Notes: a model not told the origin generated them from the letters alone. Counted from the first letter of the stretch, positions 46,282 through 55,173 are shown. The stretch: DNA of 64,000 bases from Desulfitobacterium chlororespirans DSM 11544 (GCF_900143285.1 NZ_FRDN01000006.1:62001-126000); one strand, 5' to 3'. Translations and numbers: made by a program.

Positions 46282-48153
46282 TTAATTGTCAATTAAACCC
46301 TGAGCGAAGGCCAGCTCATTTTGCTCCTTAATCCAATCCAGCGCTTTTTCAATGGAAGATGTCTTTTGGCGGGATAGAAAAAGGGCATTGCCGCTGGGAT
46401 TCTCCTGGGTCCTCCCCACCCGTCCAGCCATTTGGACCAAGGCTCTCTCGTCAAAGACCCCATGATCCGCCTCCAGAACCATGATTTGGGCATCAGGCAG
46501 GGTGACCCCCCGTTCCAGAATCGAAGTGCAGACAAAAATACGGAATTTTCCCTCCCGCAGTGCCGCGATTTTTTCAGCGCGGCTGGGATCGGCACTGTAA
46601 CTTCCCGAGATTGACCATTGGGGGAACTCCTTCTTCAGGATTTCGACCCAAGGGTTGACCCAGGATATCTTGGGCACAAAGAGGAGCACCGGGCCCCATA
46701 GGGCTAGTTCCTTCAGCCACTGAAAAACCTTTTCTCCCTGCTCTCCAGAGCATCCGTGCTCAGGTGCCATACTTCCCCCAATCTTGCGCCACTGTGGAAC
46801 CGGAACTGCCTTGCCATGGTGGCGTGCCGTCAGACGGATCAGTTTCATCCTGCCTGCTTTAACCTTCTCTAAACTTTCCTGTGAGGGAGTAGCCGTCAGA
46901 TAGACTGTCTTACCTCCCGTTCTCAATGCCCGCTCCATTCCCCAAGCCAGGGCGGTGCTGCCATAATAGGGAAAGGCGTCCATTTCGTCAAGGAAGATTA
47001 AATCAAAGGCCTGGGAAAAACGCAGAATCTGGTGCGTGGTAGCCAGAACAAAGGGGGCCGGTGTAAAACGCTCCTGACTTGTTCCGGTGAGAACACTCAG
47101 CGTTAAGCCTGGAAAATCTTGTTGAAGGCGAGGGGCTACATCCAAAACCACATCTTGACGAGGTGCCGCGAATAATACCTTTTTCCCTTGTTCAAGGGCC
47201 CATGCTGCTGCCGGAAAACAGACCTCGGTCTTCCCCGCTCCACAAGCAGCCCAGAGCAGGGTTTCATTCTTAGAATTTGCTTCTTGAATAACACCCCTTT
47301 CGCCGGCACCTTCTTTTACAAAGGCCAACACCTGCTGGGCAGCAATCTTTTGAGCAGGACTAAGCTCCCAACGGGGTGAAAATACCCATGCAATGTTCCC
47401 ACAGTCGGAAAAAGAGGAATAGCCCAGGTGGTCTGCCTTTGTAGAGGAGGAAACCATAGTTTGAGAGGCCCCCCCGCTTCGGTAAAGCTCATGGAGTGAA
47501 CTTACTGCTCCCAAGGCGGTACAAGCCGGGCAAGTAGCAACCGGCCCATAGATGCTTATCCACTCTTCGACCTTAGTCTCCCCGCAGCGCTCACATCTCC
47601 AGCCTTTTCCTTCTCTTGCCACGGCCGGAATCCATTGGGCATCCCCTTTCCGGGCCTGCTCATGGCAGAGGTTCAAAATTTCCGGATAAGATAAGCTGCA
47701 TTCCTGCCCCAGCCGCTGCAAGTCAGCCTTGGCTAATAATCTTCCCTCAGTTCTGGCCAGGAAATCCCCAACCCTTTCCTTATCTGTTATACTCCTCAGA
47801 TTATCCTTCAGCCCATTCTGCCAAGAGGCCTCCGGAGAGTTCCCCTTCTCCCACCGCCAATTTTGATCCCTTAGTCCCGGATAGCCTTTCAAGGTTCTAA
47901 GAATTGCCCTTTTAACCCAAGCCCCATCCCGCTTCTTATCCTCTGCTTTTTCTCTTGAATAGCCTCCCCATAAGGGCCATATTCCGGCTCTTCTTGCTCC
48001 TTTCCTTTGCTCGTCAATCTCTCCCAGCAGGGATTGGGCAAAGCTCAAAGGGAGCCCGGGCCGCAAGACCTCAGCCTCCTCAGCCAAGTGCTTATCATCT
48101 ATTAAGGGGGAAAGTGTCATTTCCCCTGAATCGGCAACAAAAAAGTAAAACAT
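46282..48153 (-). CDS. comFA: ComFA-like DEAD-box DNA helicase
   Basis: 623-residue superfamily 2 ATPase. A four-cysteine zinc motif (CERCGETK ... CPACTALG, about 205-230) precedes the helicase core: Walker A WAACGAGKTEVCF (about 310), LIFLDEMDAFPYYGS, YLTATPSQESL and QMAGRVGRTQENPSG. ComFA drives internalised single-stranded DNA in competent bacteria. The N-terminal about 190 residues are less conserved. The start has GAGAGGG just upstream, inside a hairpin (48157-48190). Confidence 0.92.
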   Translation of the reverse strand: MFYFFVADSGEMTLSPLIDDKHLAEEAEVLRPGLPLSFAQSLLGEIDEQRKGARRAGIWPLWGGYSREKAEDKKRDGAWVKRAILRTLKGYPGLRDQNWRWEKGNSPEASWQNGLKDNLRSITDKERVGDFLARTEGRLLAKADLQRLGQECSLSYPEILNLCHEQARKGDAQWIPAVAREGKGWRCERCGETKVEEWISIYGPVATCPACTALGAVSSLHELYRSGGASQTMVSSSTKADHLGYSSFSDCGNIAWVFSPRWELSPAQKIAAQQVLAFVKEGAGERGVIQEANSKNETLLWAACGAGKTEVCFPAAAWALEQGKKVLFAAPRQDVVLDVAPRLQQDFPGLTLSVLTGTSQERFTPAPFVLATTHQILRFSQAFDLIFLDEMDAFPYYGSTALAWGMERALRTGGKTVYLTATPSQESLEKVKAGRMKLIRLTARHHGKAVPVPQWRKIGGSMAPEHGCSGEQGEKVFQWLKELALWGPVLLFVPKISWVNPWVEILKKEFPQWSISGSYSADPSRAEKIAALREGKFRIFVCTSILERGVTLPDAQIMVLEADHGVFDERALVQMAGRVGRTQENPSGNALFLSRQKTSSIEKALDWIKEQNELAFAQGLIDN

Positions 48154-48190
48154 AAAAAACCCTCTCTTTGCATCCCATAAGAAGGGTTTT
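48154..48190 (-). promoter_or_regulatory. hairpin over the comFA ribosome site
   Basis: On the minus strand AAAACCCTTCTT pairs with AAAGAGAGGGTTTT, the right arm containing the GAGAGGG ribosome site and followed by T6 and the ATG. It could hide the ribosome site or act as an attenuator at the start codon. Confidence 0.4.
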
Positions 48191-48344
48191 ATTGATCGAT
48201 AAATATAGTATTCTTTTCCGAACTGTCTATTCCCTGCTTATTTTAATAATTCATCCAAGGATTACCACTATGTTTCTTTCTTTTTCTGGGTATTCTATAA
48301 AACGTTCCAGTTAAAAAGTTGTCTATTATAAGGAGGAGTGTAAA

Positions 48345-48719
48345 TTGTTGAAGAAGTTCGCGGTAAGTTTATTGACCCTCGCCTTCCTTACCTTTGGCGC
48401 CGGAGCAGCTTTTGGGGCAACCACTACGGCACCGGATCCTGCCAAGCTGGCAGAAATCAAAGCTCTCCATCAACAAATGGTCGAGCTTAAGGTGCAAATG
48501 ATCGATAAGAAAGTGGAAGCCGGAATCCTGGAGAAGGAAAAGGCTGAAAAGATCAAAGATGCGATTAAAGAACGGCAAAAGAAAGTAGAAGAGGACCTGG
48601 CCAACGGCAAGGTCGATTTTGGGAAAAAGCATCATAAAGATCGCGACAACAAACCCAAGGGCGATTCAAAAGAAACACCCGACGCAAAATCTTCATCGAG
48701 CCTGCGCCTTACCCAATGA
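48345..48719 (+). CDS. secreted DUF2680-type helical protein
   Basis: 124 residues: a signal peptide (about 1-26, LLTLAFLTFGAGAAFG) and a charged helical region (about 35-90: LAEIKALHQQMVELKVQMI, KVEAGILEKEKAEKIKDAI) of the kind in DUF2680/YckD-like exported proteins, then a Lys/Asp/Ser tail. Function unknown. TTG start with AAGGAGGAG upstream. Confidence 0.8.
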   Translation: MLKKFAVSLLTLAFLTFGAGAAFGATTTAPDPAKLAEIKALHQQMVELKVQMIDKKVEAGILEKEKAEKIKDAIKERQKKVEEDLANGKVDFGKKHHKDRDNKPKGDSKETPDAKSSSSLRLTQ

Positions 48720-48725
48720 CCCTTC

Positions 48726-49121
48726 TTAACTGGAACCCTGATCCCCCAACTGCGGTTGGGGGATTCTTTGTTGAATGGACCATGTAAATCCGGAGAAGGA
48801 TTGATTCAAGCATTTAATGTAGAGGAGCTCTTCCTCAGTATACTCATCCTGCTCCCCCCACAGCTCAATCTCACAATGGACGGGCAACCCCATTTTCCGC
48901 TCCATCTCCCCAAGAAAGCGTTTTAAGGAAAAAGCAAATTGCTCCTGCCGGTAGATAGATTCTTGATTAGTAAATTTAACGGTGATTTGGGAGCGATAAG
49001 ACTTTCTCTTCCAATCGGTGATTTTATGGCCGATTCCTTCCGGAACCGTCCACTCCCAATAATCCGTGATAATCCATAACAAAGCCACAATTACCCCTAG
49101 TCCGGTAAGCTGTACACCCAT
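48726..49121 (-). CDS. small membrane-anchored protein, unknown function
   Basis: About 131 residues with one N-terminal membrane helix (about 3-20, VQLTGLGVIVALLWIITDYW) and a mostly charged, probably cytoplasmic remainder. No family recognised. Two ATGs lie in tandem (49124 and 49121); the second sits at better distance from GGGGGGAG. A perfect inverted repeat (49131-49165) abuts that ribosome site. Its 3' end overlaps the terminator of the convergent 48345 gene. Confidence 0.65.
   Translation of the reverse strand: MGVQLTGLGVIVALLWIITDYWEWTVPEGIGHKITDWKRKSYRSQITVKFTNQESIYRQEQFAFSLKRFLGEMERKMGLPVHCEIELWGEQDEYTEEELLYIKCLNQSFSGFTWSIQQRIPQPQLGDQGSS
48739..48776 (+). terminator. terminator of the DUF2680 gene
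   Basis: ATCCCCCAAC and GTTGGGGGAT with loop TGCG, followed by TCTTTGTT on the plus strand. It overlaps the last codons of the convergent 48726-49121 gene. Confidence 0.8.
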
Positions 49122-49130
49122 CATACTCCC

Positions 49131-49165
49131 CCCTAACCTAAACTATGCAAGAGTTTAGGTTAGGG
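49131..49165 (-). promoter_or_regulatory. perfect 14-bp inverted repeat at a ribosome site
   Basis: CCCTAACCTAAACT and AGTTTAGGTTAGGG with a 7-nt loop. On the minus strand the stem runs straight into GGGGGGAG, the ribosome site of the gene at 49121. It is downstream of fabZ but has no T-run. It may be an operator or an mRNA hairpin. Confidence 0.5.
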
Positions 49166-49249
49166 CAATTTGTCTTTTCAGAAATGATGGCCCGCTCACT
49201 CGCTATAGGTAATGTAATGTTTATGCTATACTGGACTCAGCGGCATTCC

Positions 49250-49687
49250 TTAATCCTCTAATTTAGGACCGACAGCAAACTTTAAGGTGCCCTCGGCAGC
49301 TAAATTTCCCCCTACATAGGCTTTTCCTTGTGCCACACCAAGCCCCCGCTTGAGTTTTAATAACTCAACTTCCAGCCGAAGCTGGTCGCCGGGGATCACC
49401 TGCCGGCGGAACCGTACGTCTTCCAGCCCGGCAAAAAGGGCAATATGTCCTGCGTATTCCGGCATTTTCAAAAGGATCACAGCCCCTACCTGGGCCAGAG
49501 CTTCCATAATCAGCACACCGGGCATGACTGGATAGCCGGGAAAATGCCCCTGGAAGAAAGGCTCGTTGCCGGAAACATTCTTCAAGCCCACCCCCCGTTT
49601 GCCATCTTCCAACTCCAGAATCCTATCCACCAGCAAAAAGGGGTAGCGGTGGGGTATTATTTTTTGAATCTCTTGACTTTCTAACAT
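49250..49687 (-). CDS. fabZ: 3-hydroxyacyl-ACP dehydratase FabZ
   Basis: Dehydrates 3-hydroxyacyl-ACP in fatty acid elongation. The 145-residue hot-dog protein shows the catalytic His in [37 protein letters not shown] (with the catalytic Glu) and [25 protein letters not shown] ribosome site. It stands alone, away from other fab genes; it may also serve lipid A-like or storage lipid synthesis elsewhere, but a housekeeping role is most likely. Confidence 0.96.
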   Translation of the reverse strand: MLESQEIQKIIPHRYPFLLVDRILELEDGKRGVGLKNVSGNEPFFQGHFPGYPVMPGVLIMEALAQVGAVILLKMPEYAGHIALFAGLEDVRFRRQVIPGDQLRLEVELLKLKRGLGVAQGKAYVGGNLAAEGTLKFAVGPKLED

Positions 49688-49758
49688 AAAAAGACCTCCT
49701 GATTTTTAATTTTTTTATCAACATTTTATACGCTTCGTTTTTTGCCAAAACCACTATT

Positions 49759-49787
49759 TTGATACCTAGTCACAATTTACTTATACT
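49759..49787 (+). promoter_or_regulatory. sigma-A promoter of the glycosyltransferase gene
   Basis: TTGATA (49759-49764), exactly 17-nt spacer, TATACT (49782-49787), 40 nt upstream of the GTG start at 49827. TTATAC/GTATAA symmetry overlaps the -10. Confidence 0.7.
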
Positions 49788-49826
49788 TTAGTATAACCGA
49801 GTTTCGGGAAGAAGGGAAGAAGCCCC

Positions 49827-50951
49827 GTGCCAACCCATAAAATTTTACAATTAATCGGCGGCGGCGAAATCGGCGGCGCCGAACAGCATGTCCTGACCTT
49901 GCTGCAAGGGATCGATAAGGCTGCCTTTTCCGTAACCTCAGGCTGCTTAATTGATGGACCTTTTGCCCGCTCCACTGAAGAGAAAGGCATTCCTACCTTG
50001 CGTTTTCCCATGAAGCACGCTCTGGATTTATTCCCTTTGCCAAAACTTATGGCCGATATACGTCAGGAAAAGTTCTCTCTCATCCATACCCACGGCTCCC
50101 GGGCCAATCTTTTGGGGAGACTGGCCGGAAGTTGCTTGAAACTACCTGTGGTCAGTACGGTCCACAGTTCCCTAAAGCAGGATTATCTTTCACCTGCGGC
50201 AGCCTGCTTAGCCCTGGCCTTAGATCGGCTGACCCTGCCCTTAACCTCCGGAATTATCACTGTTTCCGAAGCCTTGGCTGAAGAAGTGGCCCACCGTGGC
50301 GGGCAAAGGATTCGCACCATCTATAATGGCATCCCTCCCCTGCCTCAGCTGGCCACCAGTGAGCAGCGGGCGGAGTTGCGGGAAAGCTTCCGCCGGACAT
50401 GGGGAATACCCAAGGATGCCCTGGTTCTCGGTACTATCGCCCGGCTGCATCCCACCAAAGGGCTTCACACACTTTTGGAAGCTGCTCATATCTTACGCCC
50501 CCAGTTTCCTCATCTCCATATTCTGATCATTGGAGACGGACCTTTGCATAGGGAGCTTGACGAACAGGCTGAAGCTTGGGGGCTGCCCCACACTTTTACA
50601 GGATATCTCCCTGACGCCTATCAAGCCCTCCCCGCTATGGATATTTTTATTCTCCCTTCCGTAAGCGAAGGCATGGGCCTTGTTCTTCTTGAGGCCATGC
50701 AAGCTCATCTGCCTCTTGTCGCCACTGCTGTAGGAGGGATACCGGAACTGATTCGCCCTTCTCTGGATGGCCTTTTGATTCCTCCGGGACAACCGGCGGA
50801 ACTTGCCGGGTCCTGCCGCACCCTTCTCCAGAGCCCTGATCTCGCCCAATCTTACATAGACTCCGGCGCTCAGCGCTGGCAGGACTTCAGCGTTCAGGAA
50901 ATGCTCAGACAAACTGAGAACTTTTATAAAGAAATATTAAAAGGAAGCTGA
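49827..50951 (+). CDS. glycosyltransferase family 4 protein
   Basis: 374-residue GT-B enzyme. The N-terminal domain starts with LQLIGGGEIGGAEQHVLTLL (acceptor side, glycine loop). The C-terminal donor domain has IARLHPTKGLHTLLEAA and the nucleotide-sugar motif EGMGLVLLEAMQAHLPLVATAVGG, with the conserved E-x7-E. Cytoplasmic or membrane-peripheral; likely adds a sugar to a lipid-linked wall or capsular glycan. Donor and acceptor unknown. GTG start. Monocistronic. Confidence 0.93.
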   Translation: MPTHKILQLIGGGEIGGAEQHVLTLLQGIDKAAFSVTSGCLIDGPFARSTEEKGIPTLRFPMKHALDLFPLPKLMADIRQEKFSLIHTHGSRANLLGRLAGSCLKLPVVSTVHSSLKQDYLSPAAACLALALDRLTLPLTSGIITVSEALAEEVAHRGGQRIRTIYNGIPPLPQLATSEQRAELRESFRRTWGIPKDALVLGTIARLHPTKGLHTLLEAAHILRPQFPHLHILIIGDGPLHRELDEQAEAWGLPHTFTGYLPDAYQALPAMDIFILPSVSEGMGLVLLEAMQAHLPLVATAVGGIPELIRPSLDGLLIPPGQPAELAGSCRTLLQSPDLAQSYIDSGAQRWQDFSVQEMLRQTENFYKEILKGS

Positions 50952-50957
50952 CAGCAC

Positions 50958-51012
50958 AAAGCTCTCCCGGGGAGAAGTTCCGATGGAACCCTCTGCCTCA
51001 GGAGAGCTTCAT
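50958..51012. terminator. hairpin between glycosyltransferase and rsgI genes
   Basis: AAGCTCTCC and GGAGAGCTT close a loop holding a smaller GTTCC/GGAAC stem. It lies between convergent genes and could end both transcripts; T-runs are weak. Confidence 0.6.
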
Positions 51013-51014
51013 AT

Positions 51015-52370
51015 TTAAGTACGTTGACTATAGTTCATTCTCAAGAAGTTCCCAAAACTCCATTTATTCTGGGAGCTATTTCGAGAGTCCCCTTCAGTTT
51101 TGCGATTGCTGTTTTGTTTAGTATCCTGATTATCTTTCTTACCGGCCTTTTCTGCTGGTTCATCCTGCTTTGGGCTTTGCTTCTGATCAGAGTCGGGAGC
51201 CCCTTTTTTCTGCCCGCGCTTTTCTTTGTCGGTATTTTGATCATTATTGCGGCCGCTGTTCCCTTGATTATCAGACCTATTGTCTTCGCCTTTTTCCAGG
51301 TCATCCCCTTTGTCGGTTCCCTTCCCTTTCGTGCCGGAACCGTAATCCCTATCTTTGTCCTTATCTTTACTCCTATCTTTATTGCTGTTCTTGTTGCTGT
51401 CCTTATTGTTATCTTTATTGGTGCTCCTATTGCTGTCCTGGGAAGGCTTTGGAGTGCTTATGCCGTTTCTGGGCTGTTCCTTGGTATTTTTTTGATTATT
51501 TTTCTCTCTGTCCAGGTTGTACCACTTACTTTTGGCGTAGCCTTCCTTTTTATCCTTGCCCTCACCCTGATTGGTTTTATTACTCATGGCTTCAATGATG
51601 AGCTTATCTTTACGCATCTGCTCCTGAATTTCCGGAGTTTCCAATAAACGGGTTCGCTCTTCCTTCGCTTTTAAATCCTTAGGCTCTACCTTAATACCTG
51701 CCTTCTGAGCGGTATCCGCTAAAGCGTACTCTCCTAAGGTGAGCCCCGTCTCTTGGGCTTGCTTTTTTTGCTCAGAGGTCAACTCATAGACCGCTACGGT
51801 AGATTTAAGCCCTTGCTCATGCACAGCCTGTTGAACCTGTTTGGTTATGGCTTCAGTATTAATCACACTGACTTTAGCAGGGGGCTCCTTTTGGTCCGTT
51901 GCCGAAGATGAATATCCTACGACAACCCAGTTTTCTTCTTCGTTCAAATAATTTAAGGCCACCGACTTTTGAATAATTTCATTCAAGGCCTCTCCCCATG
52001 ACTTTCCTTTAAGGGCTAGTCCGGTGACCAGCTGTTCAGCCTCGGAATTCAGGGATTCCAGCTCCAGAACTTCTCCCTTTTGATCCACGGTAAGCTGAAG
52101 GCTGGGGTTAATATCCAGAGAAATCATGGCCACTGCGGTCCTTGGCTGCCAGGCATTCCATCCGAAAATCCCCATCAATGCCAGCAGAACTACCGCAGCG
52201 GCACTTGCCCCTATTCGCCAAAAGGTGGCTCTGCTTTGGATCGGCAATTGAATTTCCTCCCCGACCTCCGCATCCCCTTTGTACTTTAAGGTTTGAAAAG
52301 CACCATCCCCCGTTAATACGGTAATGGAATTCTTATGTTTCTCTAAGACAACAGCCTTAATTTGGCTCAT
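51015..52370 (-). CDS. rsgI: RsgI-type anti-sigma factor
   Basis: Membrane anti-sigma factor that holds sigma-I inactive. The 451 residues are: RsgI N-terminal domain (about 1-50: AVVLEKHKNSITVLTGDGAF), a transmembrane helix (about 72-92: ASAAAVVLLALMGIFGW), a middle extracellular domain (about 95-260: VAMISLDINPSLQLTVDQKG) and a long Asn/Asp/Lys/Ser low-complexity tail (about 290-440). The tail has no sugar-binding module, unlike cellulolytic Clostridium RsgIs. It overlaps the sigI stop by 4 bp (ATGA). Confidence 0.93.
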   Translation of the reverse strand: MSQIKAVVLEKHKNSITVLTGDGAFQTLKYKGDAEVGEEIQLPIQSRATFWRIGASAAAVVLLALMGIFGWNAWQPRTAVAMISLDINPSLQLTVDQKGEVLELESLNSEAEQLVTGLALKGKSWGEALNEIIQKSVALNYLNEEENWVVVGYSSSATDQKEPPAKVSVINTEAITKQVQQAVHEQGLKSTVAVYELTSEQKKQAQETGLTLGEYALADTAQKAGIKVEPKDLKAKEERTRLLETPEIQEQMRKDKLIIEAMSNKTNQGEGKDKKEGYAKSKWYNLDREKNNQKNTKEQPRNGISTPKPSQDSNRSTNKDNNKDSNKNSNKDRSKDKDKDRDYGSGTKGKGTDKGDDLEKGEDNRSDNQGNSGRNNDQNTDKEKRGQKKGAPDSDQKQSPKQDEPAEKAGKKDNQDTKQNSNRKTEGDSRNSSQNKWSFGNFLRMNYSQRT

Positions 52371-53080
52371 CCTTCAGCCCTCCTTTCATCCGGGAGTACA
52401 TATTCCCTTAAGTAGATATAATCATGTTGATTAGCGATCAATAAGGCTACCGCCAGAATATATTTCCGCCCCCGTTCCAGTACTTTGGGGTGAACTTTGG
52501 TCTTCAAGGTCAGGGCTTGCATAGGGAGTTTGCCTGTCTTTTCCACTTGCTGCCATAATTCCGGGGACAGCGCCAGGGTTCGGGCCACCCCGAGCAGGGT
52601 TTCCCGGCTATCCCGGTGTTTGGGGCACACTTCAGCCAGGACTTGAAAGGATAGCCCATATTTTTTCAGGGCTAAAGAAAATTCCTGAATCTCAGCCGCT
52701 CTTTCCTGATTTTGTTGACGTTCACGAAATTCCTTAATTCCTACATGAATATCAACAGCCTGCCCTACCTCATCCTGGTCCATAGGCAAGGCTTCCCGCA
52801 AACGCTGCTTTCGGTAATAATCGATGAGCCGACGTTTAATCAGGAGCCGGGCATAGGCTAAAAAAGGCACGCCTCGTTCTTCTTCATAATGTTCAATAGA
52901 TTCATTAAAGGCGATTAAAGCCTCGGATAATTCTTCATCTCTACCCCATTCTAAGGTGCGGTGACACGTCTGAATGGAAACATGACGAATAAAAGGCTGA
53001 GACTCCTGTAAAAAGTCCTCTCTGGCCTGTGGGTCGAGTGTTATCTTCTCCCAGGACCATTTGAATTCCCATTCAGGCAT
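52367..53080 (-). CDS. sigI: RNA polymerase sigma factor SigI
   Basis: Heat or wall-stress sigma-70-family factor of the SigI group. The 237 residues show the region 2 segment QPFIRHVSIQTCHRTLEW, EALIAFNESIEHYEEERGVPFLAYARLLIKRRLIDYYRKQ and a C-terminal segment resembling region 4 (PELWQQVEKTGKLPMQALTLKTKV, about residues 174-197). AGGAGG ribosome site. The next gene encodes its RsgI partner. Confidence 0.95.
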   Translation of the reverse strand: MPEWEFKWSWEKITLDPQAREDFLQESQPFIRHVSIQTCHRTLEWGRDEELSEALIAFNESIEHYEEERGVPFLAYARLLIKRRLIDYYRKQRLREALPMDQDEVGQAVDIHVGIKEFRERQQNQERAAEIQEFSLALKKYGLSFQVLAEVCPKHRDSRETLLGVARTLALSPELWQQVEKTGKLPMQALTLKTKVHPKVLERGRKYILAVALLIANQHDYIYLREYVLPDERRAEG

Positions 53081-53171
53081 TTTTCAACCTCCTGTTCATT
53101 AGTACGCCTAGTGGAGCCGTCTTTAGTCGGTGCGGAAAAATAAAGTGTTAAACTGCCGCTTTCAAGAAATA

Positions 53172-53909
53172 CTATCTTACTTTCCGGGTTCTCTTTTGCT
53201 CCTTACCGGAGCATATGACCTTCCAGGCGAAGCGAGGGAGAACCAGTTGACGTTTCAGACGGGAGGGCTGCTTAAACAAACGATAGAGCCACTCCAGACG
53301 GATATTGCGAATCCACTGGGGAGCTCTTTTGTTGATTCCGGCCAGCGCATCAAAGCTGCCCCCTACACCAATGCTGACCGTGTTTAAATCAAGGTGGGAA
53401 AACATCCAAAACTCCTGACGGGGTGCTCCCAAACCAATCAGAAGAAGATCCGGCTTAAATTCACGGATTTGCTCCAGCAGAGCCGGCTCTTCTTCGCGGC
53501 TGAAATAGCCGTGGGCTGCTTGCCACCGGAAACCGGGGTGCTTTTCTGCAGCTTTCTGAGCTGCTTTTTCAGCAACACCGGGCTGGCTGCCCAGAAAAAA
53601 GATCCCCCAAGATTGCTCAGCTGCTATGGGGAAAAGAGCTTCAACTAAGTCAATCCCTGTCACCCGCTCAGCCACCGGATGGCCCAGGCGCTTGGCCGCC
53701 CAGACCACACCCACCCCATCCGGGGTAACAATCTCAGCCGAATTAATCAGCTGCTTAAGGCGGACGTCCCTTCCCGTGGCATAGATCAACTCCGGGTTAG
53801 CTGTAACCACTTGAATAGGCTTTTGAGCCTCTACTGCTTTTTGGATTTTAAGGACGGTTTCCGCCATCGACTCCCGGTCCACTTTTACGCCAAGTATATC
53901 TGCTCTCAT
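53172..53909 (-). CDS. tagA: WecG/TagA/CpsF family glycosyltransferase
   Basis: Adds N-acetylmannosamine to undecaprenyl-linked GlcNAc in wall teichoic acid linkage-unit synthesis, or a related step. The 245 residues contain VVTANPELIYATGRD, IVTPDGVGVVWAAKRLGHPVAERVTGIDLVEALF and the C-terminal GVGGSFDALAGINKRAPQWI, LEWLYRLFKQPSRLKR. The start at MRADILG follows GGAGAGG; the TTG at 53924 overlaps that site. It lies downstream of mreB on the same strand, separated by a hairpin. Confidence 0.95.
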   Translation of the reverse strand: MRADILGVKVDRESMAETVLKIQKAVEAQKPIQVVTANPELIYATGRDVRLKQLINSAEIVTPDGVGVVWAAKRLGHPVAERVTGIDLVEALFPIAAEQSWGIFFLGSQPGVAEKAAQKAAEKHPGFRWQAAHGYFSREEEPALLEQIREFKPDLLLIGLGAPRQEFWMFSHLDLNTVSIGVGGSFDALAGINKRAPQWIRNIRLEWLYRLFKQPSRLKRQLVLPRFAWKVICSGKEQKRTRKVR

Positions 53910-53948
53910 GGTAAACCTCTCCAAACTAAAACATTCACATTCCTAAAG

Positions 53949-54012
53949 AAAAAGCCGAGAAATAGCTTCTCCGGTCTGCTCACCGGATAGTGCCCCTTTC
54001 CTCGGCTTTAAA
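53949..54012 (-). terminator. mreB terminator with extra internal hairpin
   Basis: AAAGCCGAG and CTCGGCTTT close a 41-nt loop that contains TCCGGT/ACCGGA, followed by TTTCTTTAGG on the minus strand. It ends the mreB transcript before tagA. The long structured loop is unusual for a plain terminator. Confidence 0.7.
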
Positions 54013-54067
54013 GCTTGTCTACACCAGAATTCTATGTATTGTTAAAAAACTGCCTGATATCAGTGAC

Positions 54068-55054
54068 CTAGAAACTTTGATCCAGAACCTTGCCTGTTCC
54101 TAAAGCAACACATGAGATAGGATCTTCAGCCAGAGTTACCGGCAGACCGGTCTCCCTGGAAATCCGGGTATCAAACCCGTAGACCAGGGCTCCGCCTCCG
54201 GTCATGACGATTCCTTTGCTTAGGATATCAGCAGAAAGCTCAGGCGGAGTCCGTTCCAGTACTTCTTTCACCGCCCCCACGATGGCTTCCACATTTTCTT
54301 CCAGAGCAAGATAACACTCTTTGGAGTTGACATTAATGGTTTTGGGGAGACCTGTGACCAAATCCCTTCCCCGCACATCAATTTCAGCATGATCAGGCCG
54401 GCCCTCGGGAATAGCTGCACCTACAGCAATCTTTACCTCTTCCGCTGTCCGCTCCCCAATCATCAGGTTATATTCACGCCGAATATGGCGGATGATGGCT
54501 TCATCAAATTTATCACCACCGACCCGTAAACTGCGCTTGGTGACGATCCCTTCCAGGGAAAGAACGGCCACATCCGACGTTCCCCCACCGATATCCACGA
54601 TCATATTGCCTGTAGGTCCGGAGATGTCCAATCCCGCTCCCAAGGCTGCCGCATAGGGCTCTTCAATGACTTTGACCTGTTTAGCTCCGGCTTGGTAAGC
54701 GGCTTGCTTTACTGCCCGCTCTTCAACATCGGTAACTCCTGAGGGGATACAGACCACCACCCGGGTCTTAAACAAAGGCCAACGCCGGGCCCCCGCCTTT
54801 TCCAAAAAGTATTTAAGCATGATTTCTGTGGTTTGATAATCAGCAATGACACCATCCCGCATCGGACGAACAGCCACAATATTTCCCGGTGTTCTCCCCA
54901 GCATCATCCTGGCCTCTTCCCCAACGGCGATCCTTTTGTTCGTGTTTTTATCGATCGCAAGAACCGAAGGCTCATGAAGAATAATTCCTTTTCCTTTGGC
55001 GAAGACCAGCACACTGGCCGTTCCTAAATCAATTCCTAAGTCAATACCAAACAT
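54068..55054 (-). CDS. mreB: MreB/Mbl-type rod-shape actin homologue
   Basis: Actin-fold ATPase that organises lateral wall synthesis. The 328-residue protein starts FGIDLGIDLGTASVLVF (phosphate 1), with PSVLAIDKNTNKR, the connecting CIPSGVTDVEERAV, MIVDIGGGTSDVAVLSLEG (phosphate 2) and GIVMTGGGALVYGFD (adenosine). It stands apart from mreCD, so it is likely Mbl or a second paralogue. The ribosome site is AAAGGGG about 12 nt from the ATG. Confidence 0.94.
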   Translation of the reverse strand: MFGIDLGIDLGTASVLVFAKGKGIILHEPSVLAIDKNTNKRIAVGEEARMMLGRTPGNIVAVRPMRDGVIADYQTTEIMLKYFLEKAGARRWPLFKTRVVVCIPSGVTDVEERAVKQAAYQAGAKQVKVIEEPYAAALGAGLDISGPTGNMIVDIGGGTSDVAVLSLEGIVTKRSLRVGGDKFDEAIIRHIRREYNLMIGERTAEEVKIAVGAAIPEGRPDHAEIDVRGRDLVTGLPKTINVNSKECYLALEENVEAIVGAVKEVLERTPPELSADILSKGIVMTGGGALVYGFDTRISRETGLPVTLAEDPISCVALGTGKVLDQSF

Positions 55055-55173
55055 TTGTAGTGGTACCCCTTTCTTACTCTTCTGGCTTGTCCATCTTCCT
55101 TCATCACTGACTGCCTTGGTTTTCTATTCCCGGTTTTAACCCTCTTTTTGATATATCCCTAAACGAAAAGTAC

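Noticed and set aside
51024-51647. 207-codon hydrophobic frame antisense to rsgI
   Set aside because: It is the complement of the Lys/Asn/Asp-rich RsgI tail, which reads as Phe/Leu/Ile/Val on the other strand and so mimics membrane helices.
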